From assembly GCA_017462755.1 (NCBI GenBank), contig JAFTQM010000009.1, positions 1 through 56,051 of the forward strand: a stretch of DNA of 56,051 nt, read 5' to 3'. The notes beneath the pieces are model-generated. The model had not been told where the DNA came from. It worked only from the letters and a program-made list of their open reading frames with translations, and made no database searches. Shown here one piece after another: positions 38,978 to 47,179 of the stretch. The first letter of the stretch is position 1. Each line of letters begins with the position of its first letter. Both the position numbers and the translations under genes were made by a program. This DNA comes from Lachnospiraceae bacterium. GTDB taxonomy: Bacteria; Bacillota; Clostridia; Lachnospirales; Lachnospiraceae.

Positions 38978-39220
38978 TTAAACCATTTCACTCACTCGCT
39001 CCTCTGCCCGCTTCAGCTGGTCTCTGCGATGAGAAATCTTCCGTTCCTCCACTAACACTACCGCTTCCTCCATCTGCCTTTGCTTCTTGATAAAGCTCTG
39101 CAGCTTTCCGTCCCGCTGTCTTTTCCGAAGCAGCAGAAACATAGTAAAAAATCCCAGAAACGCCAGTAATATAAATACCATAATTCCAATTTCAATAGCC
39201 GAAAAATCATCCAAGCCCAT
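38978..39220 (-). CDS. Small single-pass membrane protein, unknown
   Basis: The 80-residue product has one hydrophobic helix at about residues 8-31 (IGIMVFILLAFLGFFTMFLLL) and a basic/acidic cytoplasmic coiled-coil-like tail rich in Arg, Lys and Glu. No family is recognised. The ATG at 39220 is preceded by GGAGGAAGAAGG; the open frame extends to 39319 without a comparable site. It stands between pnp and the M16 peptidase gene with terminators on both sides, so it is probably expressed from its own message. No clear promoter was found in 39221-39365. Confidence 0.6.
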   Translation of the reverse strand: MGLDDFSAIEIGIMVFILLAFLGFFTMFLLLRKRQRDGKLQSFIKKQRQMEEAVVLVEERKISHRRDQLKRAEERVSEMV

Positions 39221-39365
39221 TTGCCTTCTTCCTCCATATTCCAGACATCGGCTCATGCCGTATGCCTTGCGCTTACTTTTTCCAATTTGACGGAAAATTA
39301 TGCAATCGAGGTGCCGCAAATCATTTTTTTATTTATCTGTGGACTTAAATCTGACCATAAGCAAC

Positions 39366-39395
39366 AAAACAGGCAGCCCCTTTCGGAGCTGCCTG
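39366..39395 (-). terminator. Intrinsic terminator of pnp
   Basis: On the minus strand CAGGCAGCTCC pairs with GGGGCTGCCTG (11 bp, one T-G) around a GAAA loop, followed by TTTTGTT. It lies 43 bp after the pnp stop codon. Confidence 0.85.
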
Positions 39396-39437
39396 CCATT
39401 GCTTTTATTCGATTTACATCCAAACCGTTATAACGGC

Positions 39438-41537
39438 TTACGCCTCCATACCCGGCTTGTAATCCTTAATCGAGAAGCTTACTCTGCCCATCTTGTCCTT
39501 GCCAAGGCATACTACCTTAACCACGTCGCCAAGTGTCAGAACGTCCTCTACATGCTCTACTCTTTCCTTGGAAATCTTAGAGATGTGAACTAAGCCTTCC
39601 TTGCCCGGTGCGAACTCAAGGAATGCACCAAACTCCTTAATGCTGATAACCTTACCCTCGAATACCTGACCCTCTTCGAAATCCGTTACGATGGTCTGAA
39701 TCAGCTTCACAGCCTTGTCCATTGCCTTTGCGTCAGTACCGCATACGGATACTGCACCCTCATCGGTAATGTCAATCTTTACGCCGGTCTGCTCGATGAT
39801 AGCGTTGATGGTCTTACCTCTCTGACCTACAACCTCACCAATCTTTGCAGGGTCAATCTGAATCTGAATAATCTTCGGAGCATATGGTCCAACCTCCGGA
39901 CGTGGCTCTGCGATACATGGAGTCAGAATGTTGTTGATGATGTGCTCTCTTGCTGCCTTCGTCTTGCGGAATGCTTCCTCTACGATTGGACGGGTCAGAC
40001 CGTGAATCTTGATATCCATCTGGATGGCAGTGATACCATCATGAGTACCTGCTACCTTAAAGTCCATATCGCCAAAGAAATCCTCAAGACCCTGGATATC
40101 GGTTAATACGATGTAATCATCGTCGGTATCGCCGGTTACCAGACCACAGGAAATACCTGCTACCTGCTTCTTAATCGGTACACCTGCTGCCATCAGGGAC
40201 AGAGTCGATGCACATACGGAAGCCTGAGAGGTAGAACCGTTGGACTCGAAGGTCTCGGATACGGTACGGATTGCATATGGGAACTCCTCCGGACTAGGCA
40301 ATACCGGCATCAGAGCCTTCTCTGCCAATGCACCGTGACCGATTTCACGACGTCCCGGACCTCTCGAAACCTTGGTCTCACCTACGGAGTAAGCCGGGAA
40401 ATTGTAGTGATGCATATATCTCTTGCTAACCTCGTTCTCATCGAGACCATCAATTCTCTGAGCCTCTGCCAACGGAGCCAGCGTCGTAATCGTACAAATC
40501 TGAGTCTGTCCACGGGTAAACATACCGGAACCATGTACTCTAGGAACGATATCAATCTCTGCTGCCAACGGACGAATCTGGTCAATTGCACGACCATCCG
40601 GACGCTTCTGATCCTTTAAAATCATCTTACGAACGGTCTTCTTCTGATACTGGTACACAGCCTCGCCAAGAATAGCTAACCACTCTTCATTGTCAGCAAA
40701 TGCTTCCTTCAACTTCTCCGTTACCTGACGGATATTCTCTTCTCTCGTCTGCTTGTCATCCGAGAATACAGCAACCTCCATCTCCTCCGGAGTTACGATA
40801 GCCTTCATAGCCTCAAACAACTCTGCAGGTACTGCACAGCTCTGATACTCATGCTTCGGCTTGCCGCACTCAGCTACCATCTGGTCGATGAATGCGATAA
40901 TGGTCTGATTGATGTCGTGAGCCATGTAAATTGCCTCTAACATCTTGTCCTCCGGTACTTCATTTGCACCGGCCTCAATCATAATAACCTTCTGCTTCGT
41001 CGATGCTACGGTCAGCTGCAGGTCACCATTCTTCCACTGCTCCTGAGATGGGTTCACTACGAACTCACCATCTACCAGACCAATCTGGGTCGTAGCACAT
41101 GGACCATCGAATGGTACATCCGAAAGGGATGCTGCGATTGCAGAACCAAGCATTGCAGTCAACTCCGGACGACACTCAGGGTCAACGGACATAACCATAT
41201 TGTTTAATGTAACGTCATTGCGATAATCCTTCGGGAACAACGGACGCATCGGACGGTCAATAACACGGGAGGTCAGAATCGCATTCTCGCTTGCCTTACC
41301 CTCTCTCTTATTAAATCCACCCGGAATCTTACCTACCGCATACAGCTTCTCCTCGTACTCTACGCTGAGTGGGAAGAAATCAATGCCATCTCTTGGCTCC
41401 TTCGATGCGGTAATCGTCGATAATACAGTCGTATCACCGTAATGCATAAATGCAGCTGCATTTGCCTGCGCGGATACTCTGCCGATATCTACGGTCAGGG
41501 TTCTGCCAGCCAGTTCCATTGAAAAACTCTTGTACAT
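39438..41537 (-). CDS. pnp: Polyribonucleotide nucleotidyltransferase (PNPase)
   Basis: PNPase degrades RNA 3' to 5' by phosphorolysis. The 699-residue chain has two RNase PH domains (first with FNKREGKASENAILTSRVIDRPMRPLFP, abbreviated; second with RPDGRAIDQIRPL, GSGMFTRGQTQ, SRGPGRREIGHGALAEKA and the catalytic TDIQGLEDFFGDMDFK stretch), then KH (IGEVVGQRGKTINAI) and S1 (VFEGKVISIKEFGAFLEF) RNA-binding domains. All parts are intact. In Bacillus rpsO lies just upstream; here it does not, and a structured leader (41565-41640) follows the promoter instead. AGGAGACAAAAGA precedes the ATG. Confidence 0.97.
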   Translation of the reverse strand: MYKSFSMELAGRTLTVDIGRVSAQANAAAFMHYGDTTVLSTITASKEPRDGIDFFPLSVEYEEKLYAVGKIPGGFNKREGKASENAILTSRVIDRPMRPLFPKDYRNDVTLNNMVMSVDPECRPELTAMLGSAIAASLSDVPFDGPCATTQIGLVDGEFVVNPSQEQWKNGDLQLTVASTKQKVIMIEAGANEVPEDKMLEAIYMAHDINQTIIAFIDQMVAECGKPKHEYQSCAVPAELFEAMKAIVTPEEMEVAVFSDDKQTREENIRQVTEKLKEAFADNEEWLAILGEAVYQYQKKTVRKMILKDQKRPDGRAIDQIRPLAAEIDIVPRVHGSGMFTRGQTQICTITTLAPLAEAQRIDGLDENEVSKRYMHHYNFPAYSVGETKVSRGPGRREIGHGALAEKALMPVLPSPEEFPYAIRTVSETFESNGSTSQASVCASTLSLMAAGVPIKKQVAGISCGLVTGDTDDDYIVLTDIQGLEDFFGDMDFKVAGTHDGITAIQMDIKIHGLTRPIVEEAFRKTKAAREHIINNILTPCIAEPRPEVGPYAPKIIQIQIDPAKIGEVVGQRGKTINAIIEQTGVKIDITDEGAVSVCGTDAKAMDKAVKLIQTIVTDFEEGQVFEGKVISIKEFGAFLEFAPGKEGLVHISKISKERVEHVEDVLTLGDVVKVVCLGKDKMGRVSFSIKDYKPGMEA

Positions 41538-41564
41538 TCTTTTGTCTCCTTTTTCTTTTTATTG

Positions 41565-41653
41565 GTGGAGCCTCCGAAACAACTAAAAAATCCGCCTTGG
41601 CAGACGGACTTTTCAGAAGTCTCGGCAAACGTCTCCACTAAGGTATTATTATA
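41565..41653 (-). promoter_or_regulatory. pnp promoter region and structured 5' leader
   Basis: A TATAAT on the minus strand (41648-41653) has a weak -35 (TGGATT) 17 bp upstream. The leader then has a closing stem of CTCCAC with GTGGAG on opposite sides (41633-41638 and 41565-41570). Inside it is a hairpin TCCGTC-TGCCAA-GGCGGA (41591-41608) followed by TTTTTT (41585-41590), which looks like a weak attenuator, and a small GACTT/AAGTC hairpin. PNPase autoregulation through leader stems is known in other bacteria. From 41654 to 41790 the DNA is AT-rich with nothing recognised. Confidence 0.5.
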
Positions 41654-41791
41654 CCATAGGGAGAGGTAAAAATCCAGTATTATTTTTCCTTGAGAAGCAG
41701 ATGTTTTTAAGCTTTAACTCTCAAATCTATTCTTTCTTATTCCCAATTAAATATTTTCATAATAATCGCAAAAGATGCAAGTATCACTGCT

Positions 41792-41814
41792 ATAACTAAG
41801 CAAATCTTAGCTAT
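41792..41814. promoter_or_regulatory. Palindrome upstream of the XRE gene (possible operator)
   Basis: ATAACTAAG-caaat-CTTAGCTAT is an inverted repeat of nine bases with a single mismatch. It lies 25 bp before the preferred XRE start, where an autoregulatory operator would be expected. Confidence 0.35.
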
Positions 41815-41839
41815 GGTTACCATAATACCAAATTTTCTT

Positions 41840-42151
41840 ATGGTTGACTTTGGCAACACGCTAAAAACTCTTCGTTTAAGAGATGCAATGACACAAGCTA
41901 CTCTCGCTCAAAAACTAGGTGTAACAAAATCCGTAATCAGCGCATATGAAAACGGATTACGTTTACCGTCCTATGATATTTTAATTCATATTGCAAAACT
42001 CTTTAACGTAAGTACTGATTATTTGCTTGGCATTGAGCGCAAGCAGGATATTGATTTATCCGGCTTATCCGAAGAAGAAATTTCCGCTTTACTAAGCTTA
42101 ATCAAAGCTATGAAACGCAATCAAATAAGACGAGATTTATATAAGGAATAA
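41840..42151 (+). CDS. XRE-family helix-turn-helix regulator
   Basis: The 103-residue product is a Cro/CI-type repressor. Its helix-turn-helix covers about residues 6-62 (LKTLRLRDAMTQATLAQKLG, VTKSVISAYENGLRLPSYD, LFNVSTDYLLG), followed by a short acidic tail (SGLSEEEISALLSLIKAM). The start is uncertain. An in-frame ATG at 41813 overlaps a near-perfect palindrome (41792-41814), and the ATG at 41840 fits the family N-terminus, but neither has a good Shine-Dalgarno. The gene stands alone, apparently acquired or orphan, with a shared terminator downstream. Confidence 0.82.
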   Translation: MVDFGNTLKTLRLRDAMTQATLAQKLGVTKSVISAYENGLRLPSYDILIHIAKLFNVSTDYLLGIERKQDIDLSGLSEEEISALLSLIKAMKRNQIRRDLYKE

Positions 42152-42163
42152 TCTCTCTACCCC

Positions 42164-42236
42164 AAAAAGACTTCCGCCCTTTGTTATTCAAAGCTATTGC
42201 TTCGCTCTGACACAACAAGGTCGGAAGTCTTTCCTT
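42164..42236. terminator. Bidirectional terminator between the XRE gene and the 136-aa gene
   Basis: AAAGACTTCCG (42166-42176) pairs with CGGAAGTCTTT (42222-42232); the stem can continue with CCTTTGTT/AACAAGG. A-rich flanks upstream and T-rich flanks downstream allow use from both strands. Confidence 0.7.
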
Positions 42237-42255
42237 TCTCATATTCTCTTTTAAT

Positions 42256-42666
42256 CTACAGTACCTCTCCCGCCAAATAACACTCTTTGATATAATCTCT
42301 CGGCTGGTAGAAAAAATCCGAGTTATAATTCGAAATGCTATCACTAATCCAAGATTGATATATCTTCATTAACGCAGCAATCGGCTCCTCTGTCATCACG
42401 TCTTCCACCAAGCGTGCATATACTGCGCCAATTGCCCAATAATCCGGCACCTCATATTTGCACTTTGCCACATTATCAAAGCCGCCGGTTTCGATACCAC
42501 ACATATTGATATATTCATCCGCCACTTTTGCAATCGGTTCACAATGCAATACATCCGCATAACGATAAATTCGGCGAAGTGTCTGCGCTCCCAACGTTTC
42601 TGTCACTTCTCCACGTTTTCTCTTCTGCTCTCTACCAATAAATTCAAATAGTCGTTCCAACGGCAC
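42256..42666 (-). CDS. Accessory protein of unknown function, possibly N-terminally truncated
   Basis: The 136-residue frame opens with GTG at 42666 directly after an in-frame stop (TAA). The visible product begins PLERLFEFIGREQ and ends RDYIKECYLAGEVL; it is soluble, rich in Tyr, Ile and acidic residues. The sequence resembles small accessory proteins I associate with DUF3791/DUF3990-type clusters in Lachnospiraceae, but that is memory and not shown here. A GGGAG and an ATG lie just upstream at 42680-42698 in another frame, which ends after 11 codons. A frameshift or truncation at the 5' end is therefore possible. Confidence 0.5.
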   Translation of the reverse strand: MPLERLFEFIGREQKRKRGEVTETLGAQTLRRIYRYADVLHCEPIAKVADEYINMCGIETGGFDNVAKCKYEVPDYWAIGAVYARLVEDVMTEEPIAALMKIYQSWISDSISNYNSDFFYQPRDYIKECYLAGEVL

Positions 42667-42757
42667 GGTATATTACCATTCTATCACAACTCCCTTTATA
42701 TCAACAGGACAAATTAGGGTGCTTTGTTGTTTGCTTTGTTGTTTACAAAGGAAATCA

Positions 42758-42786
42758 TTGCTTTTTTGTCCTAAATAGCCTATAAT
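42758..42786 (+). promoter_or_regulatory. Sigma-A promoter of the FlxA-like gene
   Basis: TTGCTT (42758-42763), 17 bp and TATAAT (42781-42786). Just upstream are two direct copies of GCTTTGTTGTTT (42721-42744) and the inverted repeat CTTTGT-tgttt-ACAAAG (42734-42750). A GCCTATAA string overlapping the -10 resembles a sigma-D -10 but lacks a matching -35. Confidence 0.65.
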
Positions 42787-42833
42787 CAAATTAATAGTAA
42801 ACGTGAGTACATAAGTTAAAGGAGGAATGTATT

Positions 42834-43493
42834 ATGTCAATAAGCAACATAACTCTAAACAACAATCTTCCAAGCATATCTTCCGCTCCTGTATCAACCG
42901 CAGACACCGAAAGCAAAACGCTTCAAACCCAGCTCGCGCAGAAGCAGCAGCACCTCAACCGCATTTCTTCCGATTCCGAGCTGAGTTCTGAGAAAAAAGC
43001 CAAAGAGCGTCAGGAGCTCGAACAGCAGATTGCCGAATTGAACCGCAAGCTGAAGCTGCTTCGCATGGAAAAGGAAGAAGAGGCCGAAAAAGCCAAAAAA
43101 GAACAGGAACAAAAAATGGAGCTTTTGGAAAACGCCACCGAACGTTCTTCCCAAAAAGAAGCTCGAAATGAAGATTCCGCCTTACAAGAACAGGACACTG
43201 CTCCGGAGCCGATTGAGATTTCTGCCGTAAATGTCCATAAGCTTCTCGTTGCTTCTTCCCGATTGCAGCAGACTCGCATTCAGGAAAGCGCCGTTCAGCA
43301 GAAAGAACATACCGAAAACGTTTTGAAGTCAGAAATCACCCTCGATGCACTGCGCGGCTCCGACACAACGCAAAAAGAAGAAAAACTGGAAGCTCTCAGA
43401 AATACCATCGATATTGACCTTGAGCCAAAACGTCCAAAACACAAGACCTTCTTCGGAACCGATTCCGACAGCAAAATCATTGTCAGCGATTAA
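42834..43493 (+). CDS. FlxA-like coiled-coil protein
   Basis: The 219-residue product begins MSISNITLNNNLPSISS, a Ser/Asn-rich start typical of FlxA-like proteins. Residues about 25-115 form a long charged coiled coil (KKAKERQELEQQIAELNRKL and a Glu/Lys-rich continuation). The C-terminal half is hydrophilic with no hydrophobic helix. FlxA-type genes are expressed with flagellar genes in some bacteria, but their role is unknown, and no flagellar gene is in the window. AAAGGAGG precedes the ATG. It has its own promoter and ends at a bidirectional terminator shared with the EF-G-like gene. Confidence 0.6.
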   Translation: MSISNITLNNNLPSISSAPVSTADTESKTLQTQLAQKQQHLNRISSDSELSSEKKAKERQELEQQIAELNRKLKLLRMEKEEEAEKAKKEQEQKMELLENATERSSQKEARNEDSALQEQDTAPEPIEISAVNVHKLLVASSRLQQTRIQESAVQQKEHTENVLKSEITLDALRGSDTTQKEEKLEALRNTIDIDLEPKRPKHKTFFGTDSDSKIIVSD

Positions 43494-43512
43494 GTTCTCT
43501 TTGATTACTAAT

Positions 43513-43548
43513 AAAAAAGCGGGAGACATCTCTATCTCCCGCTTTTTT
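43513..43548. terminator. Bidirectional terminator, FlxA-like / EF-G-like genes
   Basis: A perfect 14-bp stem, AAAAAAGCGGGAGA and its complement, with an 8-nt loop. Six T follow on each strand. Confidence 0.9.
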
Positions 43549-43583
43549 ATCGTCCTTTATTTCATTCTTTTATCTCGTCAAAT

Positions 43584-45656
43584 TTACTTTCCTTCGTTCG
43601 CTGCCGCTACCTTCGCCTGTACATCGGATGGTGCCGGCTCATAACGATCGAACTCATAGGAGTACTCGCCAATACCCACGGTCATTGCACGCAGGTCGGT
43701 CGAATAACCCGGAAGTGCAGACATCGGAATCTCCGCTACAATTTCCTGCTTACGATTATGCAACGAACTCATACCAAGCACACGACCGCGACGCTTGTTC
43801 AAATCGCCCATAATATCACCGGTAAAGCGTTCCGGTGCTACGACACGAATCGTGGCAATCGGCTCTAAAAGAATCGGAGTTGCATCCATTACGCCCTGTT
43901 TGAATGCCTGCACCGTAGCCGTCTTAAACGCCATTTCCGAGGAGTCTACATCGTGATAGGAACCACCGGTCAGCGTTGCCTTAATTCCAACCACCGGATA
44001 ACCTGCCAACGGACCAGCCTCTACACTGTCTGCAATACCCTTTTCTACTGCCGGGAAGAAATTCTTCGGTACTGCACCGCCGAATACATTCTCTGCAAAT
44101 ACATAAGGTGTTTCCAAATCACCGGACGGCTCAAAATCAATGATAACATGACCATACTGACCATGACCGCCGGACTGCTTCTTATACTTATATTCGGAAG
44201 TCGCCTTCTTGCGAATGGTCTCGCGATATGCAACTCTAGGCTCCTTCAGTTCAATCTCTGCCTTATAACGCTGCAATACCTTGCTTACTGCAATTTCAAG
44301 ATGCTGCTCACCAATACCGTACAACAGAGTCTGGTGATTTTCTACATCGTTGACTACCTTTAATGTCTTATCCTCTTCCATCAGCTTAGCCAATGCCTGA
44401 GAAACCTTATCATCATCCCCCTTGTTCTTTGCCTGATATGCCTTGTACTCATAAGGCTCCGAAGTCTTTGGCGGGTCAAAGGTTACCGGATTTGCCTTCG
44501 TTGCCAGCGTATCACCGGTCTGTGTATTTGCCAGCTTTCCGATGGCACCGATATCACCTGCATACAGCTCTTTGACTTCAATCTGCTCCTTACCGCGCAG
44601 CACATACAGTCTGGAGAGCTTTTCTTCTGTCTCCTGCTGTACATTGTAAATCGTATCGTCTGCCTTTAACACACCGGAGCAAACCTTAATCAGTGAGAAC
44701 TTACCGATAAACGGATCTGCAATCGTCTTGAATACCTTGGCAGTCATCTGCTTATTCGCATCATAATCCGCCGCAAAGGTTGCACCGGTCTTTGCATTGA
44801 TACCGGTAATGACACACTTGTTTGGTGATGGGAAATACTTCTCGATTGCCTGTAACAGCATATTGTTACCCTGTGCATTCAGACCCGAGCCCATCAGTAC
44901 CGGTACAATGCTGCAATCAATAACACTGCTTCGAAGTGCCGTCGAAATCTCCTGAACCGTAAATTCCTCGCCCTCAAAGTACTTCTCCATCAATTCCTCA
45001 CTGGTCTCTGCTACCGCATCCATCAGTACTTCTCTGTATTTATTTACATATTCCATCGAATAATCCGGAATCGCACATTCTTCATAATCACTCAGCTTTG
45101 TAAACTTTCTGCCGGCCATCTTTACGACATTTACGAAGCCGACAAACTTTTCGTTCTCACGAATCGGCGAATGGAACGGCGCAATACGCTTGCCATACAA
45201 CTCCGTCAGACGGTCGATAACCGCACGGAAGCTCGCATTATCATCATCCATATCCGTTACAAAAAACATACGCGGAATCTTGTATTTCTCACACATATCC
45301 CATGCTTTTCTGGTGCCTACTTCCACACCCTTCTTGCCGGATACTACGATAACCGCTGCATCGCAGGCACTGACTGCTTCCTCTACCTCGCCAACAAAAT
45401 CAAAATAACCCGGAGTATCCAAAAGATTTATCTTCGTATCTTCCCAAATAACCGGTACCACGGCAGTGTGAATCGAAAACTGACGCTTGGTTTCTTCCTT
45501 GTCATAATCACTAATGGTATTCCCCTCTTCTACCTTACCCTGACGTGTCGTAATCCCGGTTGTATATGCCATTGCCTCAACCAGAGTCGTCTTACCGGCT
45601 CCGCCATGTCCCATAATTGCAACGTTACGAATTTTTTCATACTTATACGTCTCCAT
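43584..45656 (-). CDS. EF-G-like translational GTPase (EF-G paralogue)
   Basis: The 690-residue product has the five EF-G domains. The GTPase core shows a P-loop GHGGAGKTTL, switch II LLDTPGYFDFVGE, and MDDDN/FFVTDMD where canonical EF-G reads NKMD. Domain IV has RVAYRETI and GGHGQYGHV. The P-loop GHGGAGKTT instead of AHIDAGKTT, and the VTDMD in place of NK(M/V)D, place it in the EF-G-like (FusA2-type) branch rather than the main elongation factor. Such paralogues may act in ribosome recycling or stress; the role here is unknown. Start at 45656 follows GGAGGACTTGGAGT; the frame reaches 45677. Promoter at 45721-45749. Confidence 0.88.
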   Translation of the reverse strand: METYKYEKIRNVAIMGHGGAGKTTLVEAMAYTTGITTRQGKVEEGNTISDYDKEETKRQFSIHTAVVPVIWEDTKINLLDTPGYFDFVGEVEEAVSACDAAVIVVSGKKGVEVGTRKAWDMCEKYKIPRMFFVTDMDDDNASFRAVIDRLTELYGKRIAPFHSPIRENEKFVGFVNVVKMAGRKFTKLSDYEECAIPDYSMEYVNKYREVLMDAVAETSEELMEKYFEGEEFTVQEISTALRSSVIDCSIVPVLMGSGLNAQGNNMLLQAIEKYFPSPNKCVITGINAKTGATFAADYDANKQMTAKVFKTIADPFIGKFSLIKVCSGVLKADDTIYNVQQETEEKLSRLYVLRGKEQIEVKELYAGDIGAIGKLANTQTGDTLATKANPVTFDPPKTSEPYEYKAYQAKNKGDDDKVSQALAKLMEEDKTLKVVNDVENHQTLLYGIGEQHLEIAVSKVLQRYKAEIELKEPRVAYRETIRKKATSEYKYKKQSGGHGQYGHVIIDFEPSGDLETPYVFAENVFGGAVPKNFFPAVEKGIADSVEAGPLAGYPVVGIKATLTGGSYHDVDSSEMAFKTATVQAFKQGVMDATPILLEPIATIRVVAPERFTGDIMGDLNKRRGRVLGMSSLHNRKQEIVAEIPMSALPGYSTDLRAMTVGIGEYSYEFDRYEPAPSDVQAKVAAANEGK

Positions 45657-45720
45657 ACTCCAAGTCCTCCGATACATTCATATTTTGTAGCCCAAAGCTA
45701 TCTCCAAACTACTTGATTCT

Positions 45721-45749
45721 ATTCTACTAAATTTTTGCGTAATTTGCAA
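45721..45749 (-). promoter_or_regulatory. Sigma-A promoter of the EF-G-like gene
   Basis: TTGCAA (45744-45749), 17 bp and TAGAAT (45721-45726) on the minus strand. Between it and the tyrA promoter, 45750-45881 is AT-rich and shows no convincing gene. Confidence 0.68.
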
Positions 45750-45881
45750 CTAAAATTTGAATTTTCTGAAATTGTTTTAATTTTCGTTTTTTTATCTTTT
45801 ATTTGTTCTAACACAAAATCAAAGTCTTTCTCACCTTTTATCGATGAAGCCAACCACGCCCACGTTAAAGTGTAACAATTT

Positions 45882-45924
45882 AACGCGCTAACAGATTGAC
45901 AAACAGAACGCGCTGAATTAAAAT
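45882..45924 (+). promoter_or_regulatory. tyrA promoter with flanking direct repeats
   Basis: TTGACA (45896-45901), 17 bp and TAAAAT (45919-45924). Two copies of AACGCGCT lie at 45882-45889 (upstream of -35) and 45907-45914 (in the spacer), 25 bp apart, and could be regulator half-sites. Confidence 0.75.
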
Positions 45925-45986
45925 AAAATATGTATGCGCACTGCACATACTCAAGGAAAACAATTCAGAAAGTGTGACGATATATT

Positions 45987-47096
45987 ATGAAAACAATTCA
46001 AACGATAGGATTTATTGGCTTTGGACTTATCGGCGGCTCGGTCGCCAGACTCTTACGCGAGCAATCCAAAACCTACGATATTTTTGCATATGACCATCAT
46101 ACCGACCGATGTAATCCCGGCATGGTTGCTGCTCTTGCAGACGGCACCTTAAGCCGGATTGAGCATGATTTATCCTGCTTTTCGGACGCTGACCTTGTCT
46201 TTTTGTGCGCACCGGTATTAAAAAATATTGACTATTTAACCAAATTAAAGAATATCGTTCGTCCGGACTGCATTCTGACCGATGTCGGCAGCGTCAAGGG
46301 CAATATCCACACCGCTGCACATGAGCTTGGTATGGACGCGCAGTTTATCGGCGGCCATCCGATGGCAGGCTCTGAGCTGACCGGCTACGCCAACTCCAGC
46401 ACTATGCTTTTGGAAAATGCGTATTATATCCTTACCCCGACCCCTGCTACGCCACAGGAGGTAACAGACTATATGGTGGCACTGATTCGCAGCTTCCGCG
46501 CACTTCCGATTTTGCTGAATGCCAAGGAGCACGACAATATCACAGCTGCCATCAGCCATGTACCGCATATCATTGCCGCAGAGCTGGTAAATCTGGTACG
46601 CCTTTCGGATGACCCTTCCGAGCGAATGCGCTTACTCGCCGCCGGCGGCTTTAAGGATATTACCCGCATTGCCTCCTCTTCCCCGGAAATGTGGCAGAAC
46701 ATCTGTCTGACCAATGCGGACAGCATTAAAGCAACACTGGATACCTATATTGCAGCACTGACCAAGGTCTCCGATGCAATCGAACGCGGTGATTCTGCTT
46801 ATCTGTATGAAATGTTCGATACTGCAAATGACTATCGCAGCGGTATCCCGAATTTTAAGGGCATGATGAATCGTATTTATGAATTATATGTAGATATTAC
46901 CGACGAGGTCGGTGCCATCGCTACCATCGCCATCTTGTTCGGCAGCAACGGTATCAGCATCAAAAACATGGGAATCATTCACAACCGTGAGTTCGAACAG
47001 GGTGTCCTGCGCGTCGAGTTTTACGATGAAGACGCATTGAATCAGGGTCGTAAGGTTTTGTCTGCAAGACATTATAAGATTTACGACCGGAAGTAG
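45987..47096 (+). CDS. tyrA: Prephenate dehydrogenase with C-terminal ACT domain
   Basis: TyrA oxidises prephenate to 4-hydroxyphenylpyruvate in tyrosine synthesis. The 369-residue product starts with the NAD-binding fold GFIGFGLIGGSVARLL, then LCAPV, TDVGSVKG, the substrate motif GGHPMAGSE and ISHVPHIIAAELV with the catalytic-region His. From about residue 300 a C-terminal ACT domain (VDITDEVGAIATIAILFGSNGISIKN, abbreviated) suggests feedback control by tyrosine. It is a single gene with a strong promoter and its own terminator, not part of an aromatic operon in this window. Confidence 0.95.
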   Translation: MKTIQTIGFIGFGLIGGSVARLLREQSKTYDIFAYDHHTDRCNPGMVAALADGTLSRIEHDLSCFSDADLVFLCAPVLKNIDYLTKLKNIVRPDCILTDVGSVKGNIHTAAHELGMDAQFIGGHPMAGSELTGYANSSTMLLENAYYILTPTPATPQEVTDYMVALIRSFRALPILLNAKEHDNITAAISHVPHIIAAELVNLVRLSDDPSERMRLLAAGGFKDITRIASSSPEMWQNICLTNADSIKATLDTYIAALTKVSDAIERGDSAYLYEMFDTANDYRSGIPNFKGMMNRIYELYVDITDEVGAIATIAILFGSNGISIKNMGIIHNREFEQGVLRVEFYDEDALNQGRKVLSARHYKIYDRK

Positions 47097-47114
47097 AACA
47101 CAAAATTTCCATTT

Positions 47115-47157
47115 AAAAATAGGATGACTTCGCTTTTGGAAGTCATCCTATTTTTTT
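47115..47157. terminator. Bidirectional terminator, tyrA / rhamnosidase
   Basis: A perfect 17-bp stem (AAAAATAGGATGACTTC and its complement) with a 7-nt loop and T-runs on both strands. Confidence 0.9.
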
Positions 47158-47179
47158 ACTTACTTCTTTCACTTATCTT

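Noticed and set aside
45719-45946. 75-codon minus-strand ORF between the EF-G-like gene and tyrA
   Set aside because: It has low-complexity Lys/Asn composition, no good ribosome binding site, and it overlaps both promoters.
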